In this document: one piece after another, positions 46,494-59,213 of the stretch
Position numbering within the stretch: position 1 is the stretch's first letter
Layout: each line of letters opens with the position of its first letter
Source of the DNA: Parapristionchus giblindavisi
Taxonomy: Eukaryota; Nematoda; Chromadorea; Rhabditida; Diplogasteridae
DNA length: 64,000 bases
Direction: 5' to 3'
NCBI GenBank assembly: GCA_943737045.1
Contig: CALSFV010000288.1
Span: 310,001-374,000 of the forward strand
Made by a program: the position numbers and the translations under genes
Notes under the pieces: model-generated
What the model saw: only the letters and a program-made list of their open reading frames with translations
What the model was told of the DNA's origin: nothing
Database searches by the model: none

Positions 46494-47653
46494 TTAGTTC
46501 ATTGTCAGCAGAATCTCCAAGTGAAAATGGGAGCCCCGATGACTATTTATAACCACGATTTTCTGCGTTGTGAATACTAAATATTCGCCGTTCAAATTGT
46601 TCATGTTGTTGAAGATCTGACCTAATCTATTACCGAATGTTTGGAATTTTAAAAGCTTTGTGCTAAGAAAAGAAATGGCTTGACGTAGAATCGCCGAGCA
46701 TTGGCCAAAAATTGATAGAAATTTTTTAAAAAATTCTCGGACAAATAATTTATAAAATTTCGTACTAGGCATCGCTGGAGCTGGAGAGCATGGAGGCGAT
46801 GGATGTCGTTTCTGAAGAAACATATCGGCTGATTATTGAACGACTTAGAATAAAATAATTTAAGATAAATTAAAATAAAATATAATAAAGGCAAAATAAA
46901 AATTGTGTAGATCATAAATTTGGTAAGAAACATATATTAGGTTGGCGGGAAAGATGTTCAAGGTATTTCATAACTGCGATACAATAACGGCGTCTTTCTT
47001 GTAATTACGCTCATTTTATTTTTAAAAAAAGTTGAAAACAGAGGTTAATACCACGATTTTTTTAAAAATAAACAAGTAGCAAACCTTTCTAGAGCAAAGG
47101 ACGAAATATACGACAATAATTAAGAGGAAAATCACAGCGAAAGCAACAATCATTCGTGCGTCGAATGCGTAGATGATTTTGTACCAATTCTCATCGTAAA
47201 TGTAAAGTTTCATATTCATTTAAGGTGAAGCATAAAACATAAAACATGCATTTGTACTCTAGAGAATTACTCAACATGCATTACTAAGGTAAGGCCCGCT
47301 GTTTCGGCCAGGCAAGTTGGTGTAAAAATATTTAAATATTGAACCAACTTACTTTAGTCGACGGTTCGGAAATAACAGAAGTCGATGAATGTAATGTTGT
47401 TGAAGGTGTAGTTCGGGCTACGGTAGGTAGTGTAGTTGATGGTAAAGGTGTTGTCTTTGACGTTGTGGCAATAACGGCAGTTTGAGGTGCAGTCTTTCTT
47501 CTATTTTCTTCATATTCGCGTATCATTTTGAGTGCAGTTTCTCCCTACAAAAGCTAACTATGCTTACGCAAAAAAAATGAATCGATAAACCTGTTTCCAT
47601 ATTCGCTTCGTCTCCCGTTCGATTTTCTTTCCGACCTTCTCCAACCAACCCAT
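46494..47653 (-). CDS. Single-TM Thr/Pro-rich protein with MGW N-terminus, member 2 (about 225 aa)
   Basis: Model: complement(join(46494..46811, 47085..47189, 47353..47544, 47591..47653)). Exon 1: MGWLEKVGKKIERETKRIWK. Exon 2: charged lead (MIREYEENRRK), then Thr/Pro-rich (TTSKTTPLPSTTLPTVARTT). Exon 3: NWYKIIYAFDARM, then a TM (IVAFAVIFLLIIVVYFVL) ending CSRK. Exon 4: KRHPSPPCSPAPAMPSTKFY and a long basic/hydrophobic tail to LEILLTMN. The acceptor used in member 1 (CATTTAG/GATGAG) is CATTTAC here, so splicing must use the GAG six bases on (in frame) or fail. Phase is 0 throughout. Function unknown. Confidence 0.55.
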
Positions 47654-47906
47654 TGCGTCATGAATGGTAAATTGAATGAAAGGAAACGAAAAACTGATTG
47701 TCACTATGAGTAAGTGCGATACTTTGTATGACTGTGTGCTAATTAGTAATCTTTATTGGTGTTAGAAAATCGCTGTCTAGAAGATCGAGAAGAAGAAACA
47801 AAAAACTAACCAAAGCCAATGTAACACTGCACTCTGGCAATTATTTGACACTGCAAGAGATGCCGGATCGGAGAGTTTCAATTTTGCTTGGGGTGTGACT
47901 TTACAC

Positions 47907-48158
47907 TAGGGTTTCGCATTCGTGCACTAAGTCTAGATTCGAGCAATCGTGCAGAGTCGTGCATCATTTTCTTTCATCGGCGACATTTAGCGGTCGCTAT
48001 TTTTAATGCTTTATCGTCATTTTCTTTGTTATATAAATGCAAATTCCACTAAAGTATTGCAAATAGCGACCGCTAAATGTTGCTAATGAAAGAAAATGAT
48101 GCACGACACTGCACGATTGCTCGAATTGCACGACTTAGTGCACGAATGCGGAACCCTA
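47907..48158. mobile_element. TA-flanked MITE, 252 bp
   Basis: The ends are TAGGGTTTCGCATTCGTGCA and the complement of GCACGAATGCGGAACCCTA. The arms of about 105 bp include GAAAGAAAATGATGCACGAC. Confidence 0.9.
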
Positions 48159-48503
48159 CTTTACACATAATGTCATGGTGCTCATTGTTTTCGATGTTTG
48201 TACTTATAGACAGACTCAATAATGATCGGTTCGTATTCATGAAGTATACGAAGGAGGCCGATTTTTACACTCGCGTTTCTGAAAAAAAGTCGCGAAAATT
48301 CACTTTTCCCTGTTATTCCCATATTTCTTTGCATTGTACTCTCACGTGAATGCACTTTGAATGAGAGAAAGTGAGAGACGAACATGATAGAAGTATGACT
48401 AATCTATAGCGATGTATCGCAAAAAACTTTTGACTGAGCAATCAATGAAGATAGTGAAGAGAATATTCATGATTAATTTGAATGACTCATCAACAGTTCT
48501 GAT

Positions 48504-48754
48504 TAGAGTTGGCTATTCGGGAGCGATTGCGGGCCCGCAATGGCATTACAATGGCATGACATCGCAACGACTACTTTATTCCTACCCTTCTCATTTTTGT
48601 GATCGGTCGTTATTCTCTATTCTCTTCACTTTCCTTCGTTCTTTCGTTTGCATCCCCAAGTTAAGAGAACAGAGAAAAACGATCACAAAAATAGACCTGG
48701 TAGGAATCAAGAAATCGTTGCGGGCCCGCCATCGCTCCCGAATAGCCAACCCTA
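48504..48754. mobile_element. TA-flanked MITE, 251 bp
   Basis: The ends are TAGAGTTGGCTATTCGGGAG and the complement of CTCCCGAATAGCCAACCCTA. Subterminal ATTGCGGGCCCGCAA is itself palindromic. It is a different family from its neighbour at 47907 despite the similar TAGxGTT start. Confidence 0.9.
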
Positions 48755-48759
48755 GTTCT

Positions 48760-49320
48760 GATAGTTATAGGTTCATTTACGACGTGAAGTAAAAAATGTT
48801 GGAAGGACAAATCTCAGAAATAGATGTGATTCACAGTATTCTGTTCCAAGCCATTTTTCTTCCAAAGCAAGACAAAGGAGAGACCATTGTATTCGAGAGA
48901 GTTTGTATGTTGAGCGGTCGTTCTTGCTTTGAAAGTCATGAGAACGCTGTGGATTACTAATCTATTGATTTCATAAAATTAATTGCTATTAATAAACATA
49001 TATTTGATCATCGTTTCCGGTTTTCAGACTATTTTTGTATTGCCTTCTCTTGAGAACATATTGAGGTATGCGGAGAGAGAATATCTTACAGTCTGCGGAC
49101 AGATTTATTATCAACCATTGAGTTATTAAATCTCGTGATATATCTAACCATATAAATAAGCATTTAAATTCACACCCGAGCAAATTTTACGCAGCACTCT
49201 GGCAACGATCTCTGATAGATAAAGAAAGTGAGAGAACATTGCCAGAGTTTCAAACGTGACAGGGATATGCATAACGATACAGTCAAAACATTAGTCTTGG
49301 AGGGAAGATAATATGATTAA
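48760..49320. other. Spacer with an inverted copy of 45.3 kb sequence
   Basis: 49010-49145 is the reverse complement of about 45311-45460 (CTGTCCGCAGACTGTA and flanks). No gene model here. Confidence 0.5.
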
Positions 49321-49324
49321 AATG

Positions 49325-51389
<2,065 letters not shown>

Positions 51390-51607
51390 TGTGATGTGAA
51401 TTAGGAATATCTTGTTAGGGTAGAGAGATAAGAAATGAGAGAGCAAGAAAAAAGTCCAAGGCAAATTACTAATCTATCTTGATTTGTAATCACTGTTGTC
51501 AGAAGATTGGTTGAAGATATTTATTCCATGGAAGAATATGCTCAATGGAATATGACATAAAACTATTCGATTATTATTCATGAAATAAACTTTAAGCTTT
51601 CACATCT

Positions 51608-51675
51608 GGGGTATTGGTCGAGTGCTCGATTTGCATGCGATAAGTCTGGGTTCATCCCTCCCCCCCATACCTTCA
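51608..51675 (+). pseudogene. tRNA-Ala-like pseudogene
   Basis: GGGGTATTGGTCGAGTGCTC, ATTTGCATGCGATAAGTCTG and CCCCCATACCT are recognisable against the tRNA-Ala at 55453, with D-arm and T-loop damage. Confidence 0.7.
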
Positions 51676-51849
51676 CACCTTTTCTACTTGCCTATTTCCT
51701 TTAATGAACAGCAAAATATAGTAATTATATTAAATTGGCGTTATACGAGGTGAGATTCAAATTAGCTCTAGGCTTTCCTTTAAAAAAATACTCTTGTCTA
51801 CTATCGCCGACCCATGGTATATACAAGATGCATGTATGTATTTAGTAGT

Positions 51850-51990
51850 CAGTGGCAACTAATCAGTGCTTGTAACCGCGCCACGCGGGTTCCATTCTTT
51901 CCATTCATTCTTTCCATTTTTTTTGCAATATTCTATATAATTCGCGCATTCTCTTTCCTTCGTGCAACAACGAACTTTCAGGTATAAATA
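51850..51990 (+). mobile_element. SINE-like repeat, copy 2 (truncated)
   Basis: Shares CAGTG(A)TTGTAACCGC-CACG and GCAACAACGAACTTTCA with the copy at 63183. It breaks off at GTATAAATAAATCACAGCTG, where sequence homologous to 60740-61030 begins. Confidence 0.55.
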
Positions 51991-52490
51991 AATCACAGCT
52001 GAATCTTTTGTCTACTCTTTATCCGAAAGTTATGTCATTATGAACCATGATTCATACAAGTTTCATGGCCTTTTAAACGAAATCCACCTGTCTCCTTTCA
52101 TCTAACAACTATTAAGGCCAAATTTCATATTAATCCCTCTTTCACTGAGTTTCCCTTATTTTTACTGATTGCAAAAAGATTAATATGATTTCTATTATTT
52201 TTGTTTGTACAATTTTTTATACATCCAACAATAAGGAAAGATAAATATTATTGCAATTATTTGTATTATGTATGGAACCTCTAATCGATCCTGCCGTAGA
52301 ACAAGCCATAATTATTTACAATCTATCATCAGGTTCGAATCCTTTTCTTTTTACAAAAAAAGAAGCAAGTAGCTTTGGCAGCTCTAACAAATAATTGATT
52401 CCACAAATTATCTCTTTGTTGCACACATTTCATTAATCGACTAGACAGCATTGATGTTTTGATGGATCTGAAAGAATTTGGGTAGATTTG

Positions 52491-52691
52491 CTCTGGTATT
52501 TTCAAATTGGTGGTTTACTTATCATTCCCACTAGCCGTAGACTTGCAAGTCTACGGCTAGTTAAACGTAAGTTTACTAGTAGTGGTGTATAATACGGTAA
52601 TGCATTTCGTCAAATCACTAGTAGTAAACTAACAGTAAACTGCTAGTCTGTTACGTCACGTAAGTAAACTACTAGCTTGGAAATACCAGAG
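52491..52691. mobile_element. MITE, CTCTGGTATTT family
   Basis: The ends are CTCTGGTATTTTCAAATTGG and the complement of CTTGGAAATACCAGAG, with GTTTACTTA inside each end and a CCGTAGACTTGCAAGTCTAC mini-palindrome. CTCTGGTATTGTCAAACTAG at 16307 in the tandem units is a likely relative. Confidence 0.7.
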
Positions 52692-52889
52692 ATGTTAAGC
52701 TATCGTTAAGGGTTTCAAAGTCATGAGAATGCTGCATACAAATATTAACGAATATAGCAAGATCAAAGATAAAGTAAATGAGACAATGATTAAGGATGGG
52801 GAAAAGGGATAAAAATGGCTTAAACCATCTTTCAAGCACGTTTACATTCGTAAAAGTATTAGTAGAAGGTTAAACCCTATTCTCACCTT

Positions 52890-53462
52890 TGGTCTAGAAA
52901 TTGGCGACTGCACCTTCCACAGAGACAACCGTACGAAGCCAACGGAACACAGTAAGAGAATCAACAATAGCGAAATAAAACACAGGGGAAAATATCATTG
53001 TCAGCTCACCCAAGTTGACGTACACGGTCGACAGGCAGTCGCTCAAGTCATGTCGCACGTCGGCTGCGGCAGCAGGAGCATCTGTCGAACTGGGCGGGTC
53101 GTGCTTGGGGTTTCGTGACAGGAAGCGATCGGGGACACGGGAGTCATTTGGGCTCACTTGAGTGGTGGAAAGACCGACGGAGGCGGCGGCAGCTGATAGC
53201 TGCAAATGACATGGAATTACAAAACAATCAATCAATATCAAGCGACAAACAGGTCATATAGATGAACGTTGGCACATTTAAATGTGAATGACAGCACATA
53301 AAAGCACACAAGTGTATCGGAAAGCGGAAAGTGAAGGAGAGAACAGTCAGTCAGGTCACGCACTCGCGGTCGCGACGCGTGTGTTTCCCCCCGCTGTTCG
53401 AACATGTTTTTCAGCTGCTCCGCGCTCTCAAAAAATTCGGACGAGTGTGACTGAGAATGCAC
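52890..53462 (-). CDS. Possible minus-strand exons inside an intron, weak
   Basis: GC-richer than its surroundings. After CATTTGCAG, the minus strand (about 53201 to 53012) reads LSAAAASVGLSTTQVSPNDS through DLSDCLSTVYVNLG and is followed by GTGAGC. Upstream, 53460-53290 reads HSQSHSSEFFESAEQLKNMF. The composition is protein-like, but a start, full splicing and a family are lacking. It may be a captured gene fragment. Confidence 0.3.
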
Positions 53463-53589
53463 ACGATTTCCTGTGCAGTTTTCGTCTAAATAATAAGTGT
53501 TTTCTCAAAAAAATATTTATAATTTGTTGAACACACTTTCATCGAGAGTTGAGTAATAGCAATTTAATCATCAAACTATCACTTTTGTA

Positions 53590-53870
53590 AATTCAACTTT
53601 CGACGCAACTTTATGTAAAGCTCCGTTTACTTTTTCTGCTCCTCTTCAAATGCACACTCTCTCGCCTGCTCTAACCGACCTCGCAAGAAAGTTCGCATCT
53701 TTCGACGCATCTTTTCGTCGCAACTTTCGACGCAACTTTCGATCGAAAGTTGTTAGAGAGTATTAGAGAGTGTGTATTTCGAGAGATTTAGAGAAAACTT
53801 GCGTCGAAAATTGCGTCGAAAGTTGCGAACTTTCTTCGCAACTTTCCTCGCATCTTTTTTGACAGATTGG
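53590..53870. repeat. Imperfect palindrome of TTTCGACGCAACTT phrases
   Basis: Repeated direct and inverted copies of CAACTTTCGACGCAACTTTC, centred near CTTTCGATCGAAAGTTG, with CTCTCT/AGAGAG flanks. It lies in intron 1 of the second-family receptor. MITE-like. Confidence 0.7.
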
Positions 53871-55118
53871 ACGGACCCCAGGAGTGTTTTGTTTCATTTT
53901 CAACGCCTTTGTCTGCGCATTAATTCTATATGATCAAGACCGACGCAATGCTGTATATCGAAAATTTCTGTTTTCTTTCCAAGTAAGCATTATTTTTGTT
54001 GTAAATTGTTGTTATTCCTGTTATGATATTTAAGTGTTACCCTTATTTTATTATTTTTAATAGTATATTTTGTCAGTTATTAACATTACTGGACGATGTG
54101 GCTGTATCTGCCGGAATCCCTGTCATTATGACTAACAATCTATCGATCTATACAGCGGCACTCGTTAAACCTCCCATCGACATGATTACTTGCATGGTGA
54201 GTTGGTCACAATTTTACGTCATTCAAAGCACTTAACAGGGTCGTTCGGTATTAATAACTTTGCTATATTTCTGACTTGCTAGTTTGTTCACAAAAAAGGT
54301 CAAAGAGTAAAAATTCAGATCAAAGAGGAAAAATTCAATACAAACTTTCGTTTGAAAGTGCACTAATCGTAGACATTAGTCTCAATAATAATACTACTAA
54401 TAATAAAAATATTAATAAATTTATCTGACCTTGGAGAAGGTAAGAAAGAAGCGTACACTACTTTCGAGCTACGATAAAGCGACTCAAATACATGCTCACG
54501 ATGTTTAAAAAAGATTAATTATGATGACTTCTTACAGAGTATCTTTCTCTATATGATTCTCCAGATGGTTAGTGTGTATTTCTGCTGCGTTGTCTATCGG
54601 CGAAATGTCAGACATTCATCTCAATTTTAATTTTAATTTGTTTTAATTTAAAAAAAAAACAATCACACAAGCTAAATTGCCCCACTCTTAACTATAATAT
54701 TTATTTTCAAATAGTTAGCAAATAATAATTAAAATCATATTATTAAAATAATAATAAAAAAAATATAATAATAATAATAACCAATTTTTAACAGGGAATC
54801 ATTCCCCCTGATTCGAAGACGCGGGTCGGAACTCGTGGATTCATCGCTGTTTTCGTAATACTTCAGTTGTGGTCTGCAACGCTCGCAACCCTTTTCTTCT
54901 TTTTGTTGCACACGGTGTCATATCCGGCTGATGTATGAGAATTAATCACAATAAGAATAATGAAATGAGAAAAAATTGTATATTCTCTCAAACTAGTGTT
55001 TTCGTGTAGTCACTTGAGAAAAGATAATTTGAAGTATGTAATTTTAACTAGGAATGAGAGTTCGATAAAAATGGAGTAGCATTGCACTACTTTTATACCT
55101 TAACTATTTGTGAATAGC

Positions 55119-55204
55119 ATAACTGTTGAGAAAAAGTGTACTCCAGTACAGAAGACCTGTGAAGAGTTATATGAATCGCTATAAGATTATACTTTTCTCT
55201 ATGT
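55119..55204. mobile_element. Short CACAGAGAAAAA-type MITE fragment
   Basis: GAGAAAAAGTGTACTCCAGT near the left and ATACTTTTCTCTATGTG at the right, with CAGAAGACCTGTGAAG inside, as in the 4157 and 15090 elements. Confidence 0.5.
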
Positions 55205-55452
55205 GTAAATTACAGAGTCCACCTCCCTGTATCGAATGGTGTGAATTAGATATATCGCGTTTGGGGCGAGTGATACAATTTGTGAGAGTAAAGGGCATCG
55301 TCAAAAGAGAATTAATAATCTATAATATCTTGATGCGTTTCCATTGTTGTCAAAAGATTAGATGAATAATCAATAGAATAGTGCGCAAAATTATTCGATT
55401 AATAGTTATGAAAGTAACTAAGGAAAACGTCATGTTAGGAACAGTTCGTATC

Positions 55453-55524
55453 GGGGGTATAGCTCAGGGGTAGAGCGCTCGCTTTGCATGCGAGAAGTCT
55501 GGGGTTCGATTCCCCATACCTCCA
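55453..55524 (+). tRNA. tRNA-Ala (TGC)
   Basis: Full 72-base cloverleaf: acceptor GGGGGTA with TACCTCC (one G-T pair), D arm GCTC-AGGGGTA-GAGC, anticodon stem CTCGC/GCGAG with loop TTTGCAT (anticodon TGC), T arm TGGGG-TTCGATT-CCCCA and discriminator A. TATTTTTTT after it could terminate pol III. Related copies: 7589 (variant), 34500 and 51608 (dead). Confidence 0.95.
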
Positions 55525-55751
55525 TATTTTTTTGCTTTCATAGATTTAATTTAAAACACAACGAATTATAAATATAGTTATTGCACAAACTTATCTGCAT
55601 TCATGCAAAATAATTTTATAGCGGATACAGAAAGGTATTGGGTAAACTTATGCAACCAATGACTCGAAGAAAGAGGTGAAAAAACAATAAAAGATCATAT
55701 TAATTTTTCATATACCGTTGCATGCGTATGCATTAGGGTTGCAGGAACGTA

Positions 55752-57190
55752 ACAAGGGAACCACAAATGTCGCGGACACTCAGTGCTAAATTCGTTGACA
55801 CAGGTCGACTAGGACCCCCCAGGGGGTCACAGAACTGTTTTGAAATGTCCGCATATTTGCTTCTTTGGTACCGAAAATCGATTATGAAAATGTGATGGAA
55901 ATTTGGGCGCGAGCCCCGTGGAATAGTGTCAAACACTCAAAGGACACATTCTGTGTCCTCCGTAGCCAAGTGGTTAGAGTGCGGAATTAGCTTTTGGAAT
56001 GCCGTGGGTTCGAATCCACCTTTGTACAATTTCTTTTGCTGTATTTTTTCTTTGCTTTCCAACATGCAGTTTCAAAGTCAAACTTCATCTTCAACAACAA
56101 CGATTGGTGGGCATCGTGCCTGAAACAGGATCCATGGACGCTATACGTTAGAATTGACGGATTTCGGTATAAGTGGTGAATACGGTAGCTTTTGTTGCGT
56201 AGATCGGATACGGTAGCATGGATAGGATACAGTAGTATAGAACTGGAAGGGCCGGTACCTGTCTTGCCGTAGTAGGTGAGCGCCTCGATGTCCTTGGCGC
56301 ACTTGATCCACCTGAACTCCCTGCTCATGACTGCTAGACTCTTGCATCCTTCTCCTTTGTTGTTCCTCTTCCTCTTGCCCGAGCGATAGAAGGTGTACGC
56401 TTAGTCCATCTGGGAAATACATATCGTGAGGGAGAATAAAAACAATCAATCACAAACAATAAAATACTCACCATCGCCTTTGTCCACAGATGCCGTTGGT
56501 TCTTCGGTAAAGCACTCGGTTCATCGAAGTCCTACTCCACATCACTGTCTTCTCCCATGTCTTCCTTGACCGTCTCCACCTTTTCACGTACCGTCAACTC
56601 TCCCGCTTCCGCTCCACGAAGCATCATAACGATGCGATCAACCCACCTCATCTCCGACGCTTTGAGGGAGTCACGAGTGAAATGGGAGGAGAGGGAGGGG
56701 TCGAAGGTGAGGGCGATCTGGACAGAAACAGCCTAGGCAGAAACTGAGTCATAGTCGAACTCCATCCGAGAAGAAAAAAAAATCCGTCAATTCTACCGTA
56801 TAGCGTCCATGGATCCTGTTTCAGGCACGATGCCCACCAATCGTTGTTGTTGAAGATGAAGTTTGACTTTGAAACTGCATGTTGGAAAGCAAAGAAAAAA
56901 TACAGCAAAAGAAATTGTACAAGGGGGATTCGAACCCACGACATTCCAAAAGCTAATCCCGCACTCTAACCACTTGGCTACGGAGGACACAGACTGTATT
57001 CTTTGAGTGTTTGACACTATTCCACGGGGCTCGCGCCCAAATTTCCATTACATTTTCATAATCGATTTTCGGTACCAAAGAAGCAAATATGCGGACATTT
57101 CAAAACAGTTCTGTGACCCCCTGGGGGGTCCTAGTCGACCTGTGTCAACGAATTTAGCACTGAGTGTCCGCGGCATTTGTGGTTCCCTTG
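55752..57190. mobile_element. Foldback with tRNA-like heads and a captured gene fragment
   Basis: Arms 55752-56165 and 56773-57190 are near-identical inverted copies (AACAAGGGAACCACAAATGT; GACCCCCTGGGGGGTCC inside is itself palindromic). Each arm carries an A box (TAGCCAAGTGG) and B box (GGTTCGAATCC) in tRNA spacing, although no proper acceptor stem forms. The 607-bp spacer holds decayed minus-strand exons. No transposase. Confidence 0.85.
56263..56740 (-). pseudogene. Captured two-exon gene fragment with stops
   Basis: Minus strand: exon-like 56740-56471 reads FTRDSLKASEMRWVDRIVMM, LRGAEAGELTVREKVETV, then an in-frame TAG, resuming DFDEPSALPKNQRHLWTKAM. GTGAGT...CCCAG follows as a 58-bp intron. 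Exon-like 56412-56263 starts with a stop (GACTAA), then reads AYTFYRSGKRKRNNKGEG and FRWIKCAKDIEALTYYGKTG, followed by GTACCG. Strong codon-like composition and intact splice signals show a real gene of origin, which I cannot name. Confidence 0.6.
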
Positions 57191-58859
57191 TAAGGGGAGA
57201 CTACGCACTCTATTGACACCCCTTACCTTCTCTATATCAATCGCCTGTGAGAGGCACTCTCTCACTTCCTAACTTCGTTATTTGACAGACCACTGCCAAA
57301 GATAGCGTAATCACCGGTAAATAGCGGGGATTACGCTATCTCTCGCCCCTCCCCCTTCCCCTCTCCTTACTCTCTGTTCTTTCCACCCACCTCGCCCCAT
57401 TTGAGGCACGTTTGAAGATATATCTAATTCCCCTCGCATCTGAGAGCTTGGCAGTCAACAGCAAAGTTGTAGCTCACATCGATCCGGTTCTGATTATTCT
57501 TAGGCAGACACGATACGATAAAAACAAACAAAATGACAATCGTTCTACTATTTCAGAGGGAAATCGAAACGATAAGCGTTCAAAATATGTTTTGGTAAGG
57601 ACAGTTGAATTTCTCTCAATGATCAGAGGAATCAGATTAGCATTTGAATATTAATTATCTATGTTATTCCCTCTATTTCCCATATCAATGATTCATTATC
57701 TCAAAGGGACATTGTTCACCTCTCATTATCATGTCTTCCACTCTCGTCGAGTGGCTGGTTGTGAGATTCTTTATATCAGATAAATTTCACTTCTTTTTTT
57801 AAATTTCATACCGTAAGTAATCATCGGATACAGTATCTGAGACATTTCCTGTAGATGAATCAGCAGCAGCCTCGTGCTTGTCACCTAAATCGAGATGACC
57901 TAGTTTTATTTTGAATGCAAATCGATCACTCACAATCCGTCTATGTTTAGGTTCATTCGATCAGGATTTTGTTTTGATTATTTTAAATTTTTAAATCAAG
58001 ACAAAAAATAAGAATCTATTTTTTTCCACAAAAATGTAAAAACACACCAACAAAACGAAAAAAATATTAAACATTTGTGGCAAATTGCGAAAACATTTAA
58101 CAAAACTTAACAGCATTTCCTTTTTTATCAGTTGTAACAGGTCTTAATGTAGTATTATCTATGATTTTTAGTGCGTTTTTGTTTGCTCTAACGCACTATA
58201 TATAAGGAAAAAGTTTAAAATTTAACTGCTAGTACTGCTGAGAAAAAAAAGAAAAAAAATGGATTCTGATTTTATGTCTTGATTTAAAAATTTAAAATAA
58301 TCCAAAAAAATCCTGATCGAATGAACCTAAACATAGACGGATTGTGAGTGATCGATTTGTATTCAAAATAAAACTTGGTCATCTCGATTTAGGCAGCAAA
58401 GCACGAGGTTGCTGCTGATTCAACTACAGGAACTGTCTAAGATACTGTATCCGATGATTACTTACGGTATGCGAAGTGAAATTTATCTGATATAAAGATT
58501 CTCACAACCAGCCACTCGACGAGAGTGGAAGACATGATAATGAGAGGTGAACAATAGAGACCGCCAAACAGCGATATACCATAGACGAATGAGAGAATGA
58601 GAGCAGTGAATATTTCTTCTCGAGAGACGGTTGACCGAACATAGGTATATCGTGATATACGAATGACTTCGAGAGACGGCTATATATACCTTCCAAGATG
58701 CTTTTAGCCAAAAGTATTTTGACAAATCAATTGTCCGTGGCAAACAAGGGAAATGTAAGAAATAGCTTTTAGACTTATAGATGGGAGTTTTTTTCTTCGA
58801 TAGCTATTGGCAATATAATGTAGGAACAAAAAAATCAGAACCTGGCATGCACTTTCCGA

Positions 58860-58950
58860 TTTTATATAAATAATTATATTTTGTTATAATAATTATATTG
58901 AGTTATAATAATTATATTATAATTATATTATATTATATTATAATTATATT
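58860..58950. repeat. TATAATTATAT low-complexity tract
   Basis: Irregular ATAATTATATT repeats directly before the purine tract. Confidence 0.9.
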
Positions 58951-59213
58951 GAGAGGGAGAGGGAGAGGGAGAGGGAGAGGGAGAGGGAGAGGGAGAGGGA
59001 GAGAGAGAGGGAGAGGGAGAGGGAGAGGGAGAGGGAGAGGGAGATGGAGAGGGAGAGGGAGAGGGAGAGGGAGATGGAGAGGGAGAGGGAGAGGGAGAGG
59101 GAGAGGGAGAGGGAGAGGGAGAGGGAGAGGGAGAGGGAGAGGGAGAGGGAGAGGGAGAGGGAGAGGGAGAGGGAGAGGGAGAGGGAGAGGGAGAGGGAGA
59201 GGGAGAGGGAGAT
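58951..59213 (+). repeat. (GGGAGA)n purine-only tract, 263 bp
   Basis: Hexanucleotide repeat broken only by two GAGATGGAGA variants. Only purines on the + strand apart from the two T. The GRGRGR and EREREREM frames and the Pro-Leu frame are repeat translations. Confidence 0.98.

Larger units (their letters stand above)
52272..55365 (+). pseudogene. Second-family 7TM receptor, frameshifted and truncated
   Basis: Exons 52272-52332 (MEPLIDPAVEQAIIIYNLSS), 53882-53982 (VFCFIFNAFVCALILYDQDR, then NAVYRKFLFSFQ), 54077-54196 (LLTLLDDVAVSAGIPVIMTN to MITCM), 54538-54606 (SIFLYMILQMVSVYFCCV, YRRN) and 54795-54933 (GIIPPDSKTRVGTRGFIAVF) parallel the copy at 60972-62613 exon by exon. In exon 5 a run of six T (54900-54905) adds one base and shifts the frame to a stop before the exon end. 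A sixth exon starts at 55218 (SPPPCIEWCE). TM5-TM7 are absent. Fits Srh/Sri-like receptors ('VYRKFLLSFQ', Pro in TM2). Intron 1 (1.55 kb) contains a MITE, an inverted repeat and minus-strand coding-like sequence. A sequencing error in the T run could make it look broken. Confidence 0.7.

Noticed and set aside
48412..48792. 126-aa open frame
   Set aside because: Most of it crosses the 251-bp MITE at 48504-48754, and no splice or start context supports it.
55957..56030. Functional tRNA in the foldback arm
   Set aside because: A and B boxes are present but no acceptor stem or proper anticodon arm forms in either arm copy.
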